Positions 9,913-16,832 of a DNA stretch of 64,000 nt are shown piece by piece (within the stretch, counting starts at the first letter, position 1; each line of letters opens with the position of its first letter). Source of the DNA: Acidovorax sp. SRB_14 (GTDB lineage: Bacteria; Pseudomonadota; Gammaproteobacteria; Burkholderiales; Burkholderiaceae_C). The position numbers and the translations under genes were made by a program. Location of the stretch: positions 124,001 through 188,000 of the forward strand of contig NZ_MWOK01000006.1 of the NCBI RefSeq assembly GCF_012932145.1. Reading direction: 5' to 3'. Below the pieces are notes generated by a model, which worked only from the letters and a program-made list of their open reading frames with translations, made no database searches and was not told the DNA's origin.

Positions 9913-10179
9913 ATGAACAAGCTCACTACCACCCTGCTCGCCACCTGCATCGCTTTCGCCAGCGCCTCGGCTTTTGCTGCAGAGGACATGGCCAAGGATG
10001 GGATGGCCAAGGATTCAATGGCCAAGGACTCAATGGGCAAGGAGGGCATGAAGAAAGACCCCATGGCCAAGGATTCGATGTCCAAGGACTGCATGAAGAA
10101 AGACCCCATGGCCAAGGGGTCCATGTCGAAAGACGGCATGAAAAAAGACTCCATGGGCAAGGACCCCATGAAGTATTAA
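9913..10179 (+). CDS. Secreted methionine-rich pentapeptide-repeat protein (MrpX-like)
   Basis: The product is 88 residues with a clear Sec signal of 22 residues (cleavage after SASAFA). The 66-residue mature part contains 13 methionines. After the first four residues it is twelve exact pentapeptides of pattern x-K-D-x-M (E or G replacing D once each), ending KY, with a single cysteine. A TGGAGG ribosome site precedes the ATG at 9913. In Azospira a periplasmic Met-rich peptide, MrpX, is oxidised by hypochlorite and re-reduced by YedY1; the composition and neighbours here suggest the same sacrificial antioxidant role. The repeat itself is not one I recognise, and homology to MrpX is not established. 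Confidence 0.88.
   Translation: MNKLTTTLLATCIAFASASAFAAEDMAKDGMAKDSMAKDSMGKEGMKKDPMAKDSMSKDCMKKDPMAKGSMSKDGMKKDSMGKDPMKY
9991..10170 (+). repeat. 12 x 15-bp in-frame tandem repeat encoding Met pentapeptides
   Basis: Twelve 15-bp units lie head to tail, typified by ATGGCCAAGGATTC plus one base, and differ mainly at codons 1 and 4 of each unit. No unit breaks the reading frame. Slippage or recombination could change the copy number by whole pentapeptides, varying the methionine dose without loss of frame. Confidence 0.9.
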
Positions 10180-10273
10180 GCCCCCAGGCAACGACATGGG
10201 CGCCTGGCAGATGCGGCGTCCATGTTCGTTGGCCGCTTTCTCCGCCATGCGCATCCTTCACCCGGAAGCATTT

Positions 10274-10975
10274 ATGAAACACCTCGCATTCACTGCCAGC
10301 ATGCTGGCTGCCGCCGCACTGGTGTGGCACGGATTGCCTTCGTTCGCCGAAACCGCCCACCGCGTGCCAGCACCCGCCGCTGACCTGGTGGCCCCCACCA
10401 CCGCCCAGACCGAGACCGCCATATTCGCAGGCGGTTGTTTCTGGGGTGTGCAAGGCGTGTTCCAGCATGTCAAAGGCGTGAGCGACGCCGTGTCGGGCTA
10501 TGCCGGCGGCGAAGCCAAGACCGCGCGTTACAACGAAGTCGGCTCGGGCCGCACCGGCCATGCCGAGTCGGTGCGCATCACCTACGACCCGCAGAAGATC
10601 AGCTACGGCAAGCTGCTGCAAATCTACTTTTCCGTGGCACATGACCCGACCGAACTGAATCGCCAGGGCCCTGACAGCGGTACGCAGTACCGATCGACCG
10701 TGTTCGCCGAAAACGCCGACCAGGCACGCATCGCCAAGGGCTACATCGCGCAGTTGAACCAGGCCAAAACCTTCAGCCGCCCCCTGGCGACCACGGTCGA
10801 GTTGTCCAAGCCCTTCTATGTGGCCGAGGACTACCACCAGAACTATCTGACGCGCCACCCGAGCCAGCCCTATATAGCGATCAACGACCTGCCGAAGATC
10901 GACGAACTGCAAAAGCTTTTCCCCGAGGTTTACCAGGCCACGCCGTCGCTGGTTCGCTCGGGAAGGAGCAGCTGA
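10274..10975 (+). CDS. msrA: Peptide-methionine (S)-S-oxide reductase with signal peptide
   Basis: MsrA reduces the S epimer of methionine sulfoxide. The 233-residue product has the catalytic GCFWG motif (Cys55) and the EDYHQNYL segment typical of the family. Unlike cytoplasmic MsrA it begins with a hydrophobic signal (residues 1-25, ending LPSFA) and a Pro/Ala-rich spacer, so it should act in the periplasm. GGAAG precedes the ATG. It is the last gene of the repair island, 94 bp after the Met-rich protein, whose oxidised methionines are an obvious substrate. How its disulfide is recycled in the periplasm is not visible here. Confidence 0.94.
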   Translation: MKHLAFTASMLAAAALVWHGLPSFAETAHRVPAPAADLVAPTTAQTETAIFAGGCFWGVQGVFQHVKGVSDAVSGYAGGEAKTARYNEVGSGRTGHAESVRITYDPQKISYGKLLQIYFSVAHDPTELNRQGPDSGTQYRSTVFAENADQARIAKGYIAQLNQAKTFSRPLATTVELSKPFYVAEDYHQNYLTRHPSQPYIAINDLPKIDELQKLFPEVYQATPSLVRSGRSS

Positions 10976-11388
10976 AGGCCTGCGGGTGCGCACAGCGCCA
11001 CGGTCTTCAAGTCGCCATCCGAGGGAGTCCACCCCAGTCGCTGTGGTGCCGAAGGCCTGGACCTTTGTGAACAGCTCGGGCGGCTGGCTGGCGGCCACTG
11101 TGGGACTTCCATGGGTTGAGGTTGTTTGGGCTCCAGCGCTTGTGAATACTGCGCAGATTGCTATTTTTTCTGTGTTTTTTGGCGCGCGCGTGCATACCCG
11201 CATGCCGGCGCCTCTGCGCTTGAAGAGGTGCGAACCCGGGTGCCAACCTGGGGTTTACACCGATATGTCACACAAAGTTCTTCTAATGGCCGGAGCCTCT
11301 CGCCGCGAGGGGCCGACCGGATGGCAGCGAGGGCGGTCTTGCCCCAGCCTGCTGCCGATGCTTTCACTCCATCGAAGAAATGAACACC
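10976..11388. other. Intergenic region between msrA and porin
   Basis: This 413-bp stretch has no supported gene. It contains one dispersed-repeat copy at 11124-11170 and the leader of the porin. A GAAGAA ribosome site lies at 11374-11379. No clear rho-independent terminator follows msrA. Confidence 0.6.
11124..11170 (-). repeat. Dispersed 50-bp repeat, copy upstream of porin
   Basis: On the minus strand the boxes read AAAAAATAGCAATCTGCGCAG, then TATTCACAAGCGCTGGAGCCC, then AAACAA. The right half (AAGCGCTGGAGCCC) is well conserved and the left half (ATAGC, GCGCA) less so. Confidence 0.6.
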
Positions 11389-12441
11389 ATGAAAAAATCA
11401 CTCGTTGCCATCGCAGCGCTCACGGCCGCAACGGGCGCTTTCGCCCAGTCCTCCAGCGTGACCCTGTTTGGCGTGCTGGATGCCTCGGTGGCACGCATGT
11501 CCAGCAGCACCAACAGCATCACCGGCCTGTCCAGCGGCGGCCAGTCCAGCAGCCGCCTGGGCTTTCGCGGCACGGAAGACCTGGGCGGCGGCCTGAAGGC
11601 GGGTTTCTGGCTCGAAGGCGGCCTCGCGGTGGACAACGGAACGTCCAGCGCGTTCAAGTTCGATCGCCGCTCCACGGTGAGCCTGTCGGGCAACTTCGGT
11701 GAAGTGCGCCTGGGCCGCGACAAATCGCCCGCCTACCTGAACATCGAAGCCTTCGACCCGTTCGGCGACGCCGGCGTCGGCGGCAACGGCGGCTCGAACC
11801 TCGTGGACAGCAAAGCAGACGGCACCCCCGAAGGCAGCGCGCCCAAGCGCGCCAGCAACGGCGTGAACTACCTGCTGCCCAAGATGGGCGGCTTCTACGG
11901 CCAGGCGCAGTACGCCTTCGGCGAAAAGCCCTCCAACCAGGCCAACGACACGCAGGGCAACTCGATGGCGCTGCGCCTGGGCTACGCCGCCGGCGCGCTG
12001 AATGTGGCCCTGGGCCTGGGCACGGTGCGCGGTGGCCCGGCCACCGACGGCGTGAATTACAAGTCCACCAACATCGGCGCCTCGTACAACCTGGGCATGG
12101 TCAAGCCGATGGTCCTGTTCGCCACCGAGCGTGGCAACGACCGCCGCGTCGATCTGTTCGGCCTGGGCGCCACCGTGCCCCTGGGCCAGGGTGAGCTGCG
12201 CGTGGCCTACAACAACTTCAAGCGCAAGGACGTGGCCGATGCCGACTCGCAAAAGTTCGCGATCGGCTACGGCTACAACCTGTCCAAGCGCAGCCAGGTC
12301 TATGGCACCGTCGCGCGCGTCAGCAACGACGGCGCAGCCAAGCGCGGTCTGGCCGTGTCGTCGTCGTCCCTGGCCAGCCCCACGATCGCCAATGGCGACA
12401 ACGTGACCGGCTACGAAGTCGGTTTCCGCCACACCTTCTGA
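11389..12441 (+). CDS. General outer-membrane porin (Burkholderia-type trimeric porin)
   Basis: The 350-residue protein begins with a Sec signal (MKKSLVAIAALTAATGAFA). It continues as a beta-barrel with VTLFGVLDASV at the mature N-terminus, the loop segment RLGRDKSPAY, and a C-terminal Phe (VGFRHTF) recognised for BAM-mediated insertion. This is the standard Gram-negative porin of beta-proteobacteria for passive uptake of small solutes. ATG 11389 was chosen because GAAGAA is 9 nt upstream; an ATG at 11380 would add three residues. It is monocistronic in appearance. Confidence 0.93.
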   Translation: MKKSLVAIAALTAATGAFAQSSSVTLFGVLDASVARMSSSTNSITGLSSGGQSSSRLGFRGTEDLGGGLKAGFWLEGGLAVDNGTSSAFKFDRRSTVSLSGNFGEVRLGRDKSPAYLNIEAFDPFGDAGVGGNGGSNLVDSKADGTPEGSAPKRASNGVNYLLPKMGGFYGQAQYAFGEKPSNQANDTQGNSMALRLGYAAGALNVALGLGTVRGGPATDGVNYKSTNIGASYNLGMVKPMVLFATERGNDRRVDLFGLGATVPLGQGELRVAYNNFKRKDVADADSQKFAIGYGYNLSKRSQVYGTVARVSNDGAAKRGLAVSSSSLASPTIANGDNVTGYEVGFRHTF

Positions 12442-12770
12442 GCGCCCACCGGGCCGCAGGCGGGGGCATGGCGCGCAGTCTCTGGGGTCGTGGACCGCGG
12501 GGACCTCTTGGTAGGGAAGGGCCGTGCCATGCCCGCGCCTGCGCCCGAAGGGCACTTGGAGCTTGAACACCCCCTGGGTGCCCTCAGTTGAAAATTCGGT
12601 GGGGAAAATCTCCCCACGCTCGGCGCCATGCCACGCTGCACTTCTCCGCAACGCCATCCGGCAGCTCTGAGGGTTGCACCGTGGCTGGCGCCGATTCGGT
12701 TGACTGGCTTGTCAACCCGCTTCATTCAGTACCCTGGGTCGGATCGTCCACACAACGTGCCGCCCCGCGC
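12442..12770. other. Gene-free junction between porin and restriction-locus remnant
   Basis: No gene is supported in these 329 bp. A short hairpin, GTGGGGA-AAATC-TCCCCAC, lies at 12599-12617. An open frame runs on from here into the hsdS fragment, but its first about 60 codons show no recognisable protein, so this may be the edge of a deletion. Confidence 0.5.
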
Positions 12771-13127
12771 CCACCCGCCGCCGAACAAACCCGCATCGTC
12801 ACCAAGCTTGAAGAACTCCTGTCCGACCTCGACGCCGGCGTGTCCGAGCTGAAGGCGGCTCAAAAGAAGCTCACGCAATACCGCCAGTCGCTGCTCAAGG
12901 CGGCTGCCGAGGGCGCGCTGACGGCGGACTGGCGCGCCCGCCACGTCCCGGCCGAGTCGGGCGCGCAACTGCTGGAGCGCATCCTCACCGAGCGCCGCGC
13001 CCGCTGGCAGGCCCGGCAACTGGCCAAATTCGAAGCCCAAGGCAAAACACCGCCCAAAGACGGGCAAGCCAAATGCCCCGAACCCGTGGCGCCGGACACC
13101 ACGGGCCTACCGGAGTTGCCGCAGGGG
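12771..13127 (+). pseudogene. hsdS: Fragment of type I restriction specificity subunit (HsdS)
   Basis: About 119 codons encode the conserved central region of HsdS: PPAAEQTRIV, KLEELLSDLDAGVSEL, YRQSLLKAAAEGALTADWR and a coiled-coil-like stretch ending GLPELPQG, where the second target-recognition domain would begin. The first recognition domain, the start codon and everything after 13127 are missing. At 13127 the sequence passes in another frame directly into a DUF1016 gene. The full protein would be about 400 residues and bind DNA to direct HsdM and HsdR. This is a non-functional remnant. Confidence 0.85.
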
Positions 13128-13343
13128 TGCAGGCCGTGCTGGCGGTCAATGCCGAGCTGGTGCACTTGTACTGGCAGGTGGGCTGCCTGCTCGCTCAGCG
13201 CCAGCAGCAAGCGGGCTGGGGCGCGGCGGTGATCCCGCGGCTGGCGCAGGACCTGGCCAACGCACTGCCCGAGCTCAAGGGCTTTTCTACCCGCAACCTC
13301 GACCGCATGGTGGCGTTCGCCCGGGCCTACCCCCGGCCTCTGG

Positions 13344-13372
13344 AATTTGCGCCACAGGCTGTGGCGCAAATT
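13344..13372. repeat. Perfect 29-bp palindrome inside the DUF1016 gene
   Basis: AATTTGCGCCACAG, a central G, and CTGTGGCGCAAATT form 14-bp perfect inverted arms. In the local frame it encodes FAPQAVAQI. A related palindrome follows 52 bp later, so this looks like a small REP-like unit accommodated in coding sequence. Confidence 0.85.
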
Positions 13373-13395
13373 GCCTGGCGCGGCCCGTGAGGCCG

Positions 13396-13424
13396 CTTTG
13401 TCGCCACAGGCTGTGGCAAATTTG
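13396..13424. repeat. Second, imperfect palindrome in the DUF1016 gene
   Basis: GCCACAG-G-CTGTGGC is perfect at the core (13403-13417). The outer arms CTTTGTC and AAATTTG match only partly. It encodes SPQAVANL in the downstream frame. Its core is identical to that of the unit at 13344-13372, but it is read one frame apart, which places the frameshift between the two. Confidence 0.75.
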
Positions 13425-14179
13425 GGCGGCGATGGGAGTGTGCTGTGGCAGGTGCCCTGGGGTCACCACGCGGTGCTGCTGCAGGCGGTGAAAGACGCAC
13501 CCACCCGGCACTGGTATATGGCGCAGACGGTGGCCCAGGGCTGGAGCCGGAGCGTGCTACAGGCGCAGATCCAGGGCGGCGCCCATCTGCGCCAGGGCGC
13601 CCTGGTCAACAACTTTGCCGACCGCCTGCCCGCGCCGCAGTCTGACCTGGTGCAGCAGGCGCTGAAAGACCCCTACATCTTCGACTTCCTCACGCTGGAA
13701 GCCAGCTTCCGCGAGCGCGAGCTGGAAACCAGCCTGGTGGCCCATCTTGAAAAGTTCTTGCTGGAACTGGGCCAGGGCTTTGCCTTCGTGGGCCGTCAAT
13801 ACCCATTGACGGTGGGCGAAAACGATTTCTACATCGACCTGCTTTTCTACCACCTCAAGCTGCGCGCCTTTGTGGTGATTGAGCTCAAGCGTGGCGACTT
13901 CAAACCCGAGTTTGCGGGCAAGCTGAACTTCTATTGCAATGTGGTGGACGACACGCTGCGCCACGACAGCGACGCCCCCACCATCGGGCTGATGCTGTGC
14001 CAGAACAAGGACAGCGTGCTGGCCGAATACGCGCTGCGCGGCATCCACAAACCCATTGGCATAGCCAGCTACGAACTGACCCGCGCCTTGCCAGCCAGTC
14101 TGCAAAGCGTGCTGCCCAGCATTGAAACCATTGAGGCGGAGCTCAGCTCGCCCAACGCGGCGCCCTCCCCGGATCCAAC

Positions 14180-15694
14180 ATGAACACATCCTCCCTGATC
14201 CAGAAAGTCTGGAACTTCTGCCACACGCTGCGCGACGACGGCGTGGGTTATGGCGACTATCTTGAGCAGCTGACCTATCTGCTGTTCCTGAAGATGGCGC
14301 ATGAATATGCGCAGCCGCCCTACAACCGCGATGCGCGCATTCCGCCCAGCTACGACTGGGATGCGCTGCGCCGCCAAACCGGCGAACCGCTGGAGGCGCA
14401 GTACCTGGCTACGCTGCACCGGCTGGGGCAGGAGGGCCGCATGCTGGGTGCGATTTTCTTCAAGGCGCAAAACAAGATCCAGGACCCGGCCAAGCTCAGC
14501 CGCCTGGTGCAGCTGATTGACGCCGAGAGCTGGGTCGGCATGGACGCCGACACCAAGGGCGACCTATACGAGGGCCTGCTGCAAAAGAACGCCGAGGACA
14601 CCAAGAGCGGCGCGGGCCAGTACTTCACGCCGCGCGCGCTCATCCAGGCCATGGTGGCCTGCATGCGGCCCGAGCCGCTCAAGACCATTGCCGACCCGGC
14701 CTGCGGCACGGGCGGATTTTTTCTGGCGGCCAACGAGTGGCTAAGCGGCACGGGCGACTGGGTCCGGCAAAACGCCGAATGGCTGGGCTACGAGGCGCCC
14801 CGCCTCAACGCCCGGCAAAAAGCGTTTTTGAGCGACGAGACTTTTCAGGGCAACGAGATCGTGCCTGGCACGCGCCGCCTGTGCCTGATGAATTTGTTCT
14901 TGCACAACATTGGCGAACTGGTGGGTGAGCCGGCGGTGGAGCGCGCCGATGCGCTGATTGCTGAGCCCAGCGTGCGGGTCGATTACGTGCTGGCGAACCC
15001 GCCGTTTGGCAAGAAAAGCAGCATGACCATCACCAACGCCGAAGGTGAGGAAGACCGCGACGCGCTGACCTATCAACGCCAGGACTTCTGGGAGACCACC
15101 AGCAACAAGCAGCTGAACTTTTTGCAGCACATCGTGAGCCTGCTCAAGGTGACGGGCAAGGCGGCGGTGGTGCTGCCCGACAACGTGCTGTTCGAGGGCG
15201 GTGCGGGCGAACGGATTCGCAGGAAGCTGCTGGAAACCTGCGACGTGCACACCGTGCTGCGGCTGCCTACGGGCATCTTTGCCCAGGGCGTGAAGGCCAA
15301 CGTGGTGTTTTTTGATGCCAAGCCCAAGGGTGGCCGCACGCAGACCCAGGGCGTGTGGTTTTACGATCTGCGCACGAATCAGCATTTCACGCTCAAGACG
15401 CGGCTGCTCAAGTTCGAAGACCTGCGCGACTTCATTGCCTGCTACCGCCCGCACAACCGCCACGAGCGGGTGGAAACGGAGCGTTTCAAGTTCTACAGCC
15501 ATGCCGATCTGGTGGCGCGGGACAAGGCGAGCCTGGACATTTTCTGGCTCAAGGACGACAGCCTGGACAACCTGCAGGACCTGCCGCCGCCCGAGGTGCT
15601 GCAGCAGGAAATCATCGAGCACCTGGAGGCTGCACTGGCGGCGTTCCGCGACGTGGCGGCAGGGCTGCCAGGACAAGGCGCCGCAACGGTGTGA
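14180..15694 (+). CDS. hsdM: Type I restriction-modification methyltransferase subunit
   Basis: The 504-residue product is full length for HsdM, the N6-adenine methylase subunit. It has an N-terminal helical domain, the SAM-binding motif DPACGTGGF (172-180) and the catalytic NPPFG (273-277), and a C-terminal helical tail. HsdM needs HsdS to choose a DNA site. Here the only hsdS is a fragment upstream and no hsdR is in the window, so this copy is probably an orphan unless a specificity subunit lies elsewhere. Its ATG overlaps the stop of the DUF1016 pseudogene (ATGA). Confidence 0.93.
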   Translation: MNTSSLIQKVWNFCHTLRDDGVGYGDYLEQLTYLLFLKMAHEYAQPPYNRDARIPPSYDWDALRRQTGEPLEAQYLATLHRLGQEGRMLGAIFFKAQNKIQDPAKLSRLVQLIDAESWVGMDADTKGDLYEGLLQKNAEDTKSGAGQYFTPRALIQAMVACMRPEPLKTIADPACGTGGFFLAANEWLSGTGDWVRQNAEWLGYEAPRLNARQKAFLSDETFQGNEIVPGTRRLCLMNLFLHNIGELVGEPAVERADALIAEPSVRVDYVLANPPFGKKSSMTITNAEGEEDRDALTYQRQDFWETTSNKQLNFLQHIVSLLKVTGKAAVVLPDNVLFEGGAGERIRRKLLETCDVHTVLRLPTGIFAQGVKANVVFFDAKPKGGRTQTQGVWFYDLRTNQHFTLKTRLLKFEDLRDFIACYRPHNRHERVETERFKFYSHADLVARDKASLDIFWLKDDSLDNLQDLPPPEVLQQEIIEHLEAALAAFRDVAAGLPGQGAATV

Positions 15695-15707
15695 TGCCGC
15701 CCAGCGG

Positions 15708-16397
15708 CTACCGGCTCTGCCAAGTTGCTTGCTGCGCTACAAATCCGTCGAACGCCCGGAGCAGGGGGGTGAACGTTTCCCGGTGGCCCTCCAGTTGCGC
15801 CAACGCCGCACAGGTGGCTTCCAGCGTCGAGAGCTGGTGGAGCTGGTGGGCTTTGCGGAGGGCGGCGTAGCGCGAGGCCGGGGGATGCACCAACGGCAGG
15901 CGCGGCAGCCGCTGCAGCGCCGGGTTGAGGTGCAGCATCTTGCGGCTTTTGCGCCAGGTGCCGTCGAGCACGACCAGGCGCAGCCGCTCGGGCGCCTGCA
16001 GCCAGGCGGGGTCGAGCGCGGGCGGCGCGGGAAGGCCCAGGGCCGCATCGTGCGGCGAGGCAGGGTAGAGCAGTACGGCGCGGGGCGCGGCGGACCGGGT
16101 GTCGAACGGCGCGGTCAGCAGGGCGTGCAGGGCCTCTGCGCCAAACGTTTCGCCCACCGCCATGCGGCTGCGCGGCAGGCTCAGGTGCAGCAGGCGCGCC
16201 GTGCCCTTGGCCTCGTGCACCTCCAGCGGGTGCTGCAGGATCAGCACTTCGACCGGGTGCGCCACGGGCGTGGCCCAGCGGCAGAGGCAGGCGCTGTGCG
16301 CGCGCAGGCAGCGGGGGCAGCGCGGGCGGACGGCGCGGAGCGGTTGCACTATTGAAAAAGGAGCTGCTGGCGCTTGATGGGCAAGCGTTTGAGCCAT
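15708..16397 (-). CDS. DTW-domain protein, probable tRNA-uridine aminocarboxypropyltransferase
   Basis: The 229-residue protein has a cysteine-rich N-terminal zinc region (RCPRCLRAHSACLC, near 26-39) and the family signature VVLDGTWRKSRKM in the C-terminal half. Characterised relatives (E. coli TapT) add an aminocarboxypropyl group to uridine in tRNA using SAM. It is cytoplasmic. It converges with hsdM (13-bp gap), and its start region overlaps a dispersed-repeat copy. The family is certain; the target nucleotide is inferred. Confidence 0.88.
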   Translation of the reverse strand: MAQTLAHQAPAAPFSIVQPLRAVRPRCPRCLRAHSACLCRWATPVAHPVEVLILQHPLEVHEAKGTARLLHLSLPRSRMAVGETFGAEALHALLTAPFDTRSAAPRAVLLYPASPHDAALGLPAPPALDPAWLQAPERLRLVVLDGTWRKSRKMLHLNPALQRLPRLPLVHPPASRYAALRKAHQLHQLSTLEATCAALAQLEGHRETFTPLLRAFDGFVAQQATWQSR

Positions 16398-16403
16398 TTT
16401 TTG
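16350..16403 (+). repeat. Dispersed 50-bp repeat at the 5' end of the DTW gene
   Basis: The boxes read TATTGAAAAAGGAGCTGCTGG, CGCTTGATGGGCAAGCGTTTG, then AGCCATTTTTTG. It overlaps the first codons of the DTW gene on the opposite strand, so part of this repeat may be translated as its N-terminus, or the true start lies further in. Confidence 0.7.
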
Positions 16404-16436
16404 TTCAAATCCGCAGGCGATTCTGTGGCGCGTGGC

Positions 16437-16796
16437 TCAGAGCCGCTCTTTGACGTACGAGCCGCGGTCCATGTCGACGACCTCCACGCTCAGCTGCACC
16501 ATCACGCCCGCCGGTTTGGGCGCGAGGCGGCGCAGCACCCCGGCCACGCGCTCGGACAGGTCTTTCTTGGCCTCGGGCGAGCGGCCCGAGAGCAGGCGCA
16601 GCTGGGCGTGCATGAAGGCGCGCTGGGCGGGGGCGGTGCCGACCTCGAAGCTGTCGGCCAGCACGAAGCGGCTCTTGAGGTCGGCCTCGTCCGCGATTTC
16701 GGGGCTGGCGGTGACGGCGGCGTTGAGCTCGCTCAGCGCCTCGGCTTCGGGGAATGGCGCGAGGTTTTGCGAGTATTCGACGATGAGGTGGGGCAT
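16437..16796 (-). CDS. 5-carboxymethyl-2-hydroxymuconate isomerase-like protein (tautomerase fold)
   Basis: The 119-residue product fits the HpaF/CHMI family, small trimeric isomerases using an N-terminal proline (MPHLIVEY; Pro becomes residue 1 after Met removal). HpaF acts in homoprotocatechuate degradation, but no other hpa genes are in the window, so the real substrate is open. It lies 36 bp downstream of nadB on the same strand and is probably co-transcribed. The membership is clear from the start and the VVDMDRGSYVK tail. Confidence 0.82.
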   Translation of the reverse strand: MPHLIVEYSQNLAPFPEAEALSELNAAVTASPEIADEADLKSRFVLADSFEVGTAPAQRAFMHAQLRLLSGRSPEAKKDLSERVAGVLRRLAPKPAGVMVQLSVEVVDMDRGSYVKERL

Positions 16797-16832
16797 GGCG
16801 GTCTCCTGTGGGGCGGTAAAAGGGGGTGTGGC

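Larger units (their letters stand above)
13127..14183 (+). pseudogene. DUF1016 (YhcG-type) PDDEXK nuclease gene, 5' truncated and frameshifted
   Basis: The first part (13127-13390) encodes the DUF1016 N-terminal region (ELVHLYWQVG, FSTRNLDRMVAFARAYP) and stops at 13388-13390. The remainder, in another frame to 14183, encodes the rest of the family: VPWGHHAVLL, GWSRSVLQAQI, then the nuclease core FAFVGRQYPLTVGENDFYIDLLFYH followed by FVVIELK. A frame change between 13373 and 13400 is needed to join them, and the N-terminal residues are lost at the fusion with the hsdS fragment. The break lies between two palindromic repeats that both encode PQAVA. A separate short C-terminal protein is possible but unlikely. 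Such nucleases often sit in restriction loci. Confidence 0.8.

Noticed and set aside
9991-10170. Tandem 15-bp repeat considered as a minisatellite or CRISPR-like array
   Set aside because: There are no spacers, the frame is kept throughout, and a signal peptide and ribosome site precede it, so it is protein-coding repetition.
12588-13232. 214-codon plus-strand frame considered as an intact gene
   Set aside because: Only the middle third is recognisable as HsdS. The beginning is unrelated to any part of HsdS I can identify, and the end is out-of-frame DUF1016 sequence, so it is a composite of fragments.
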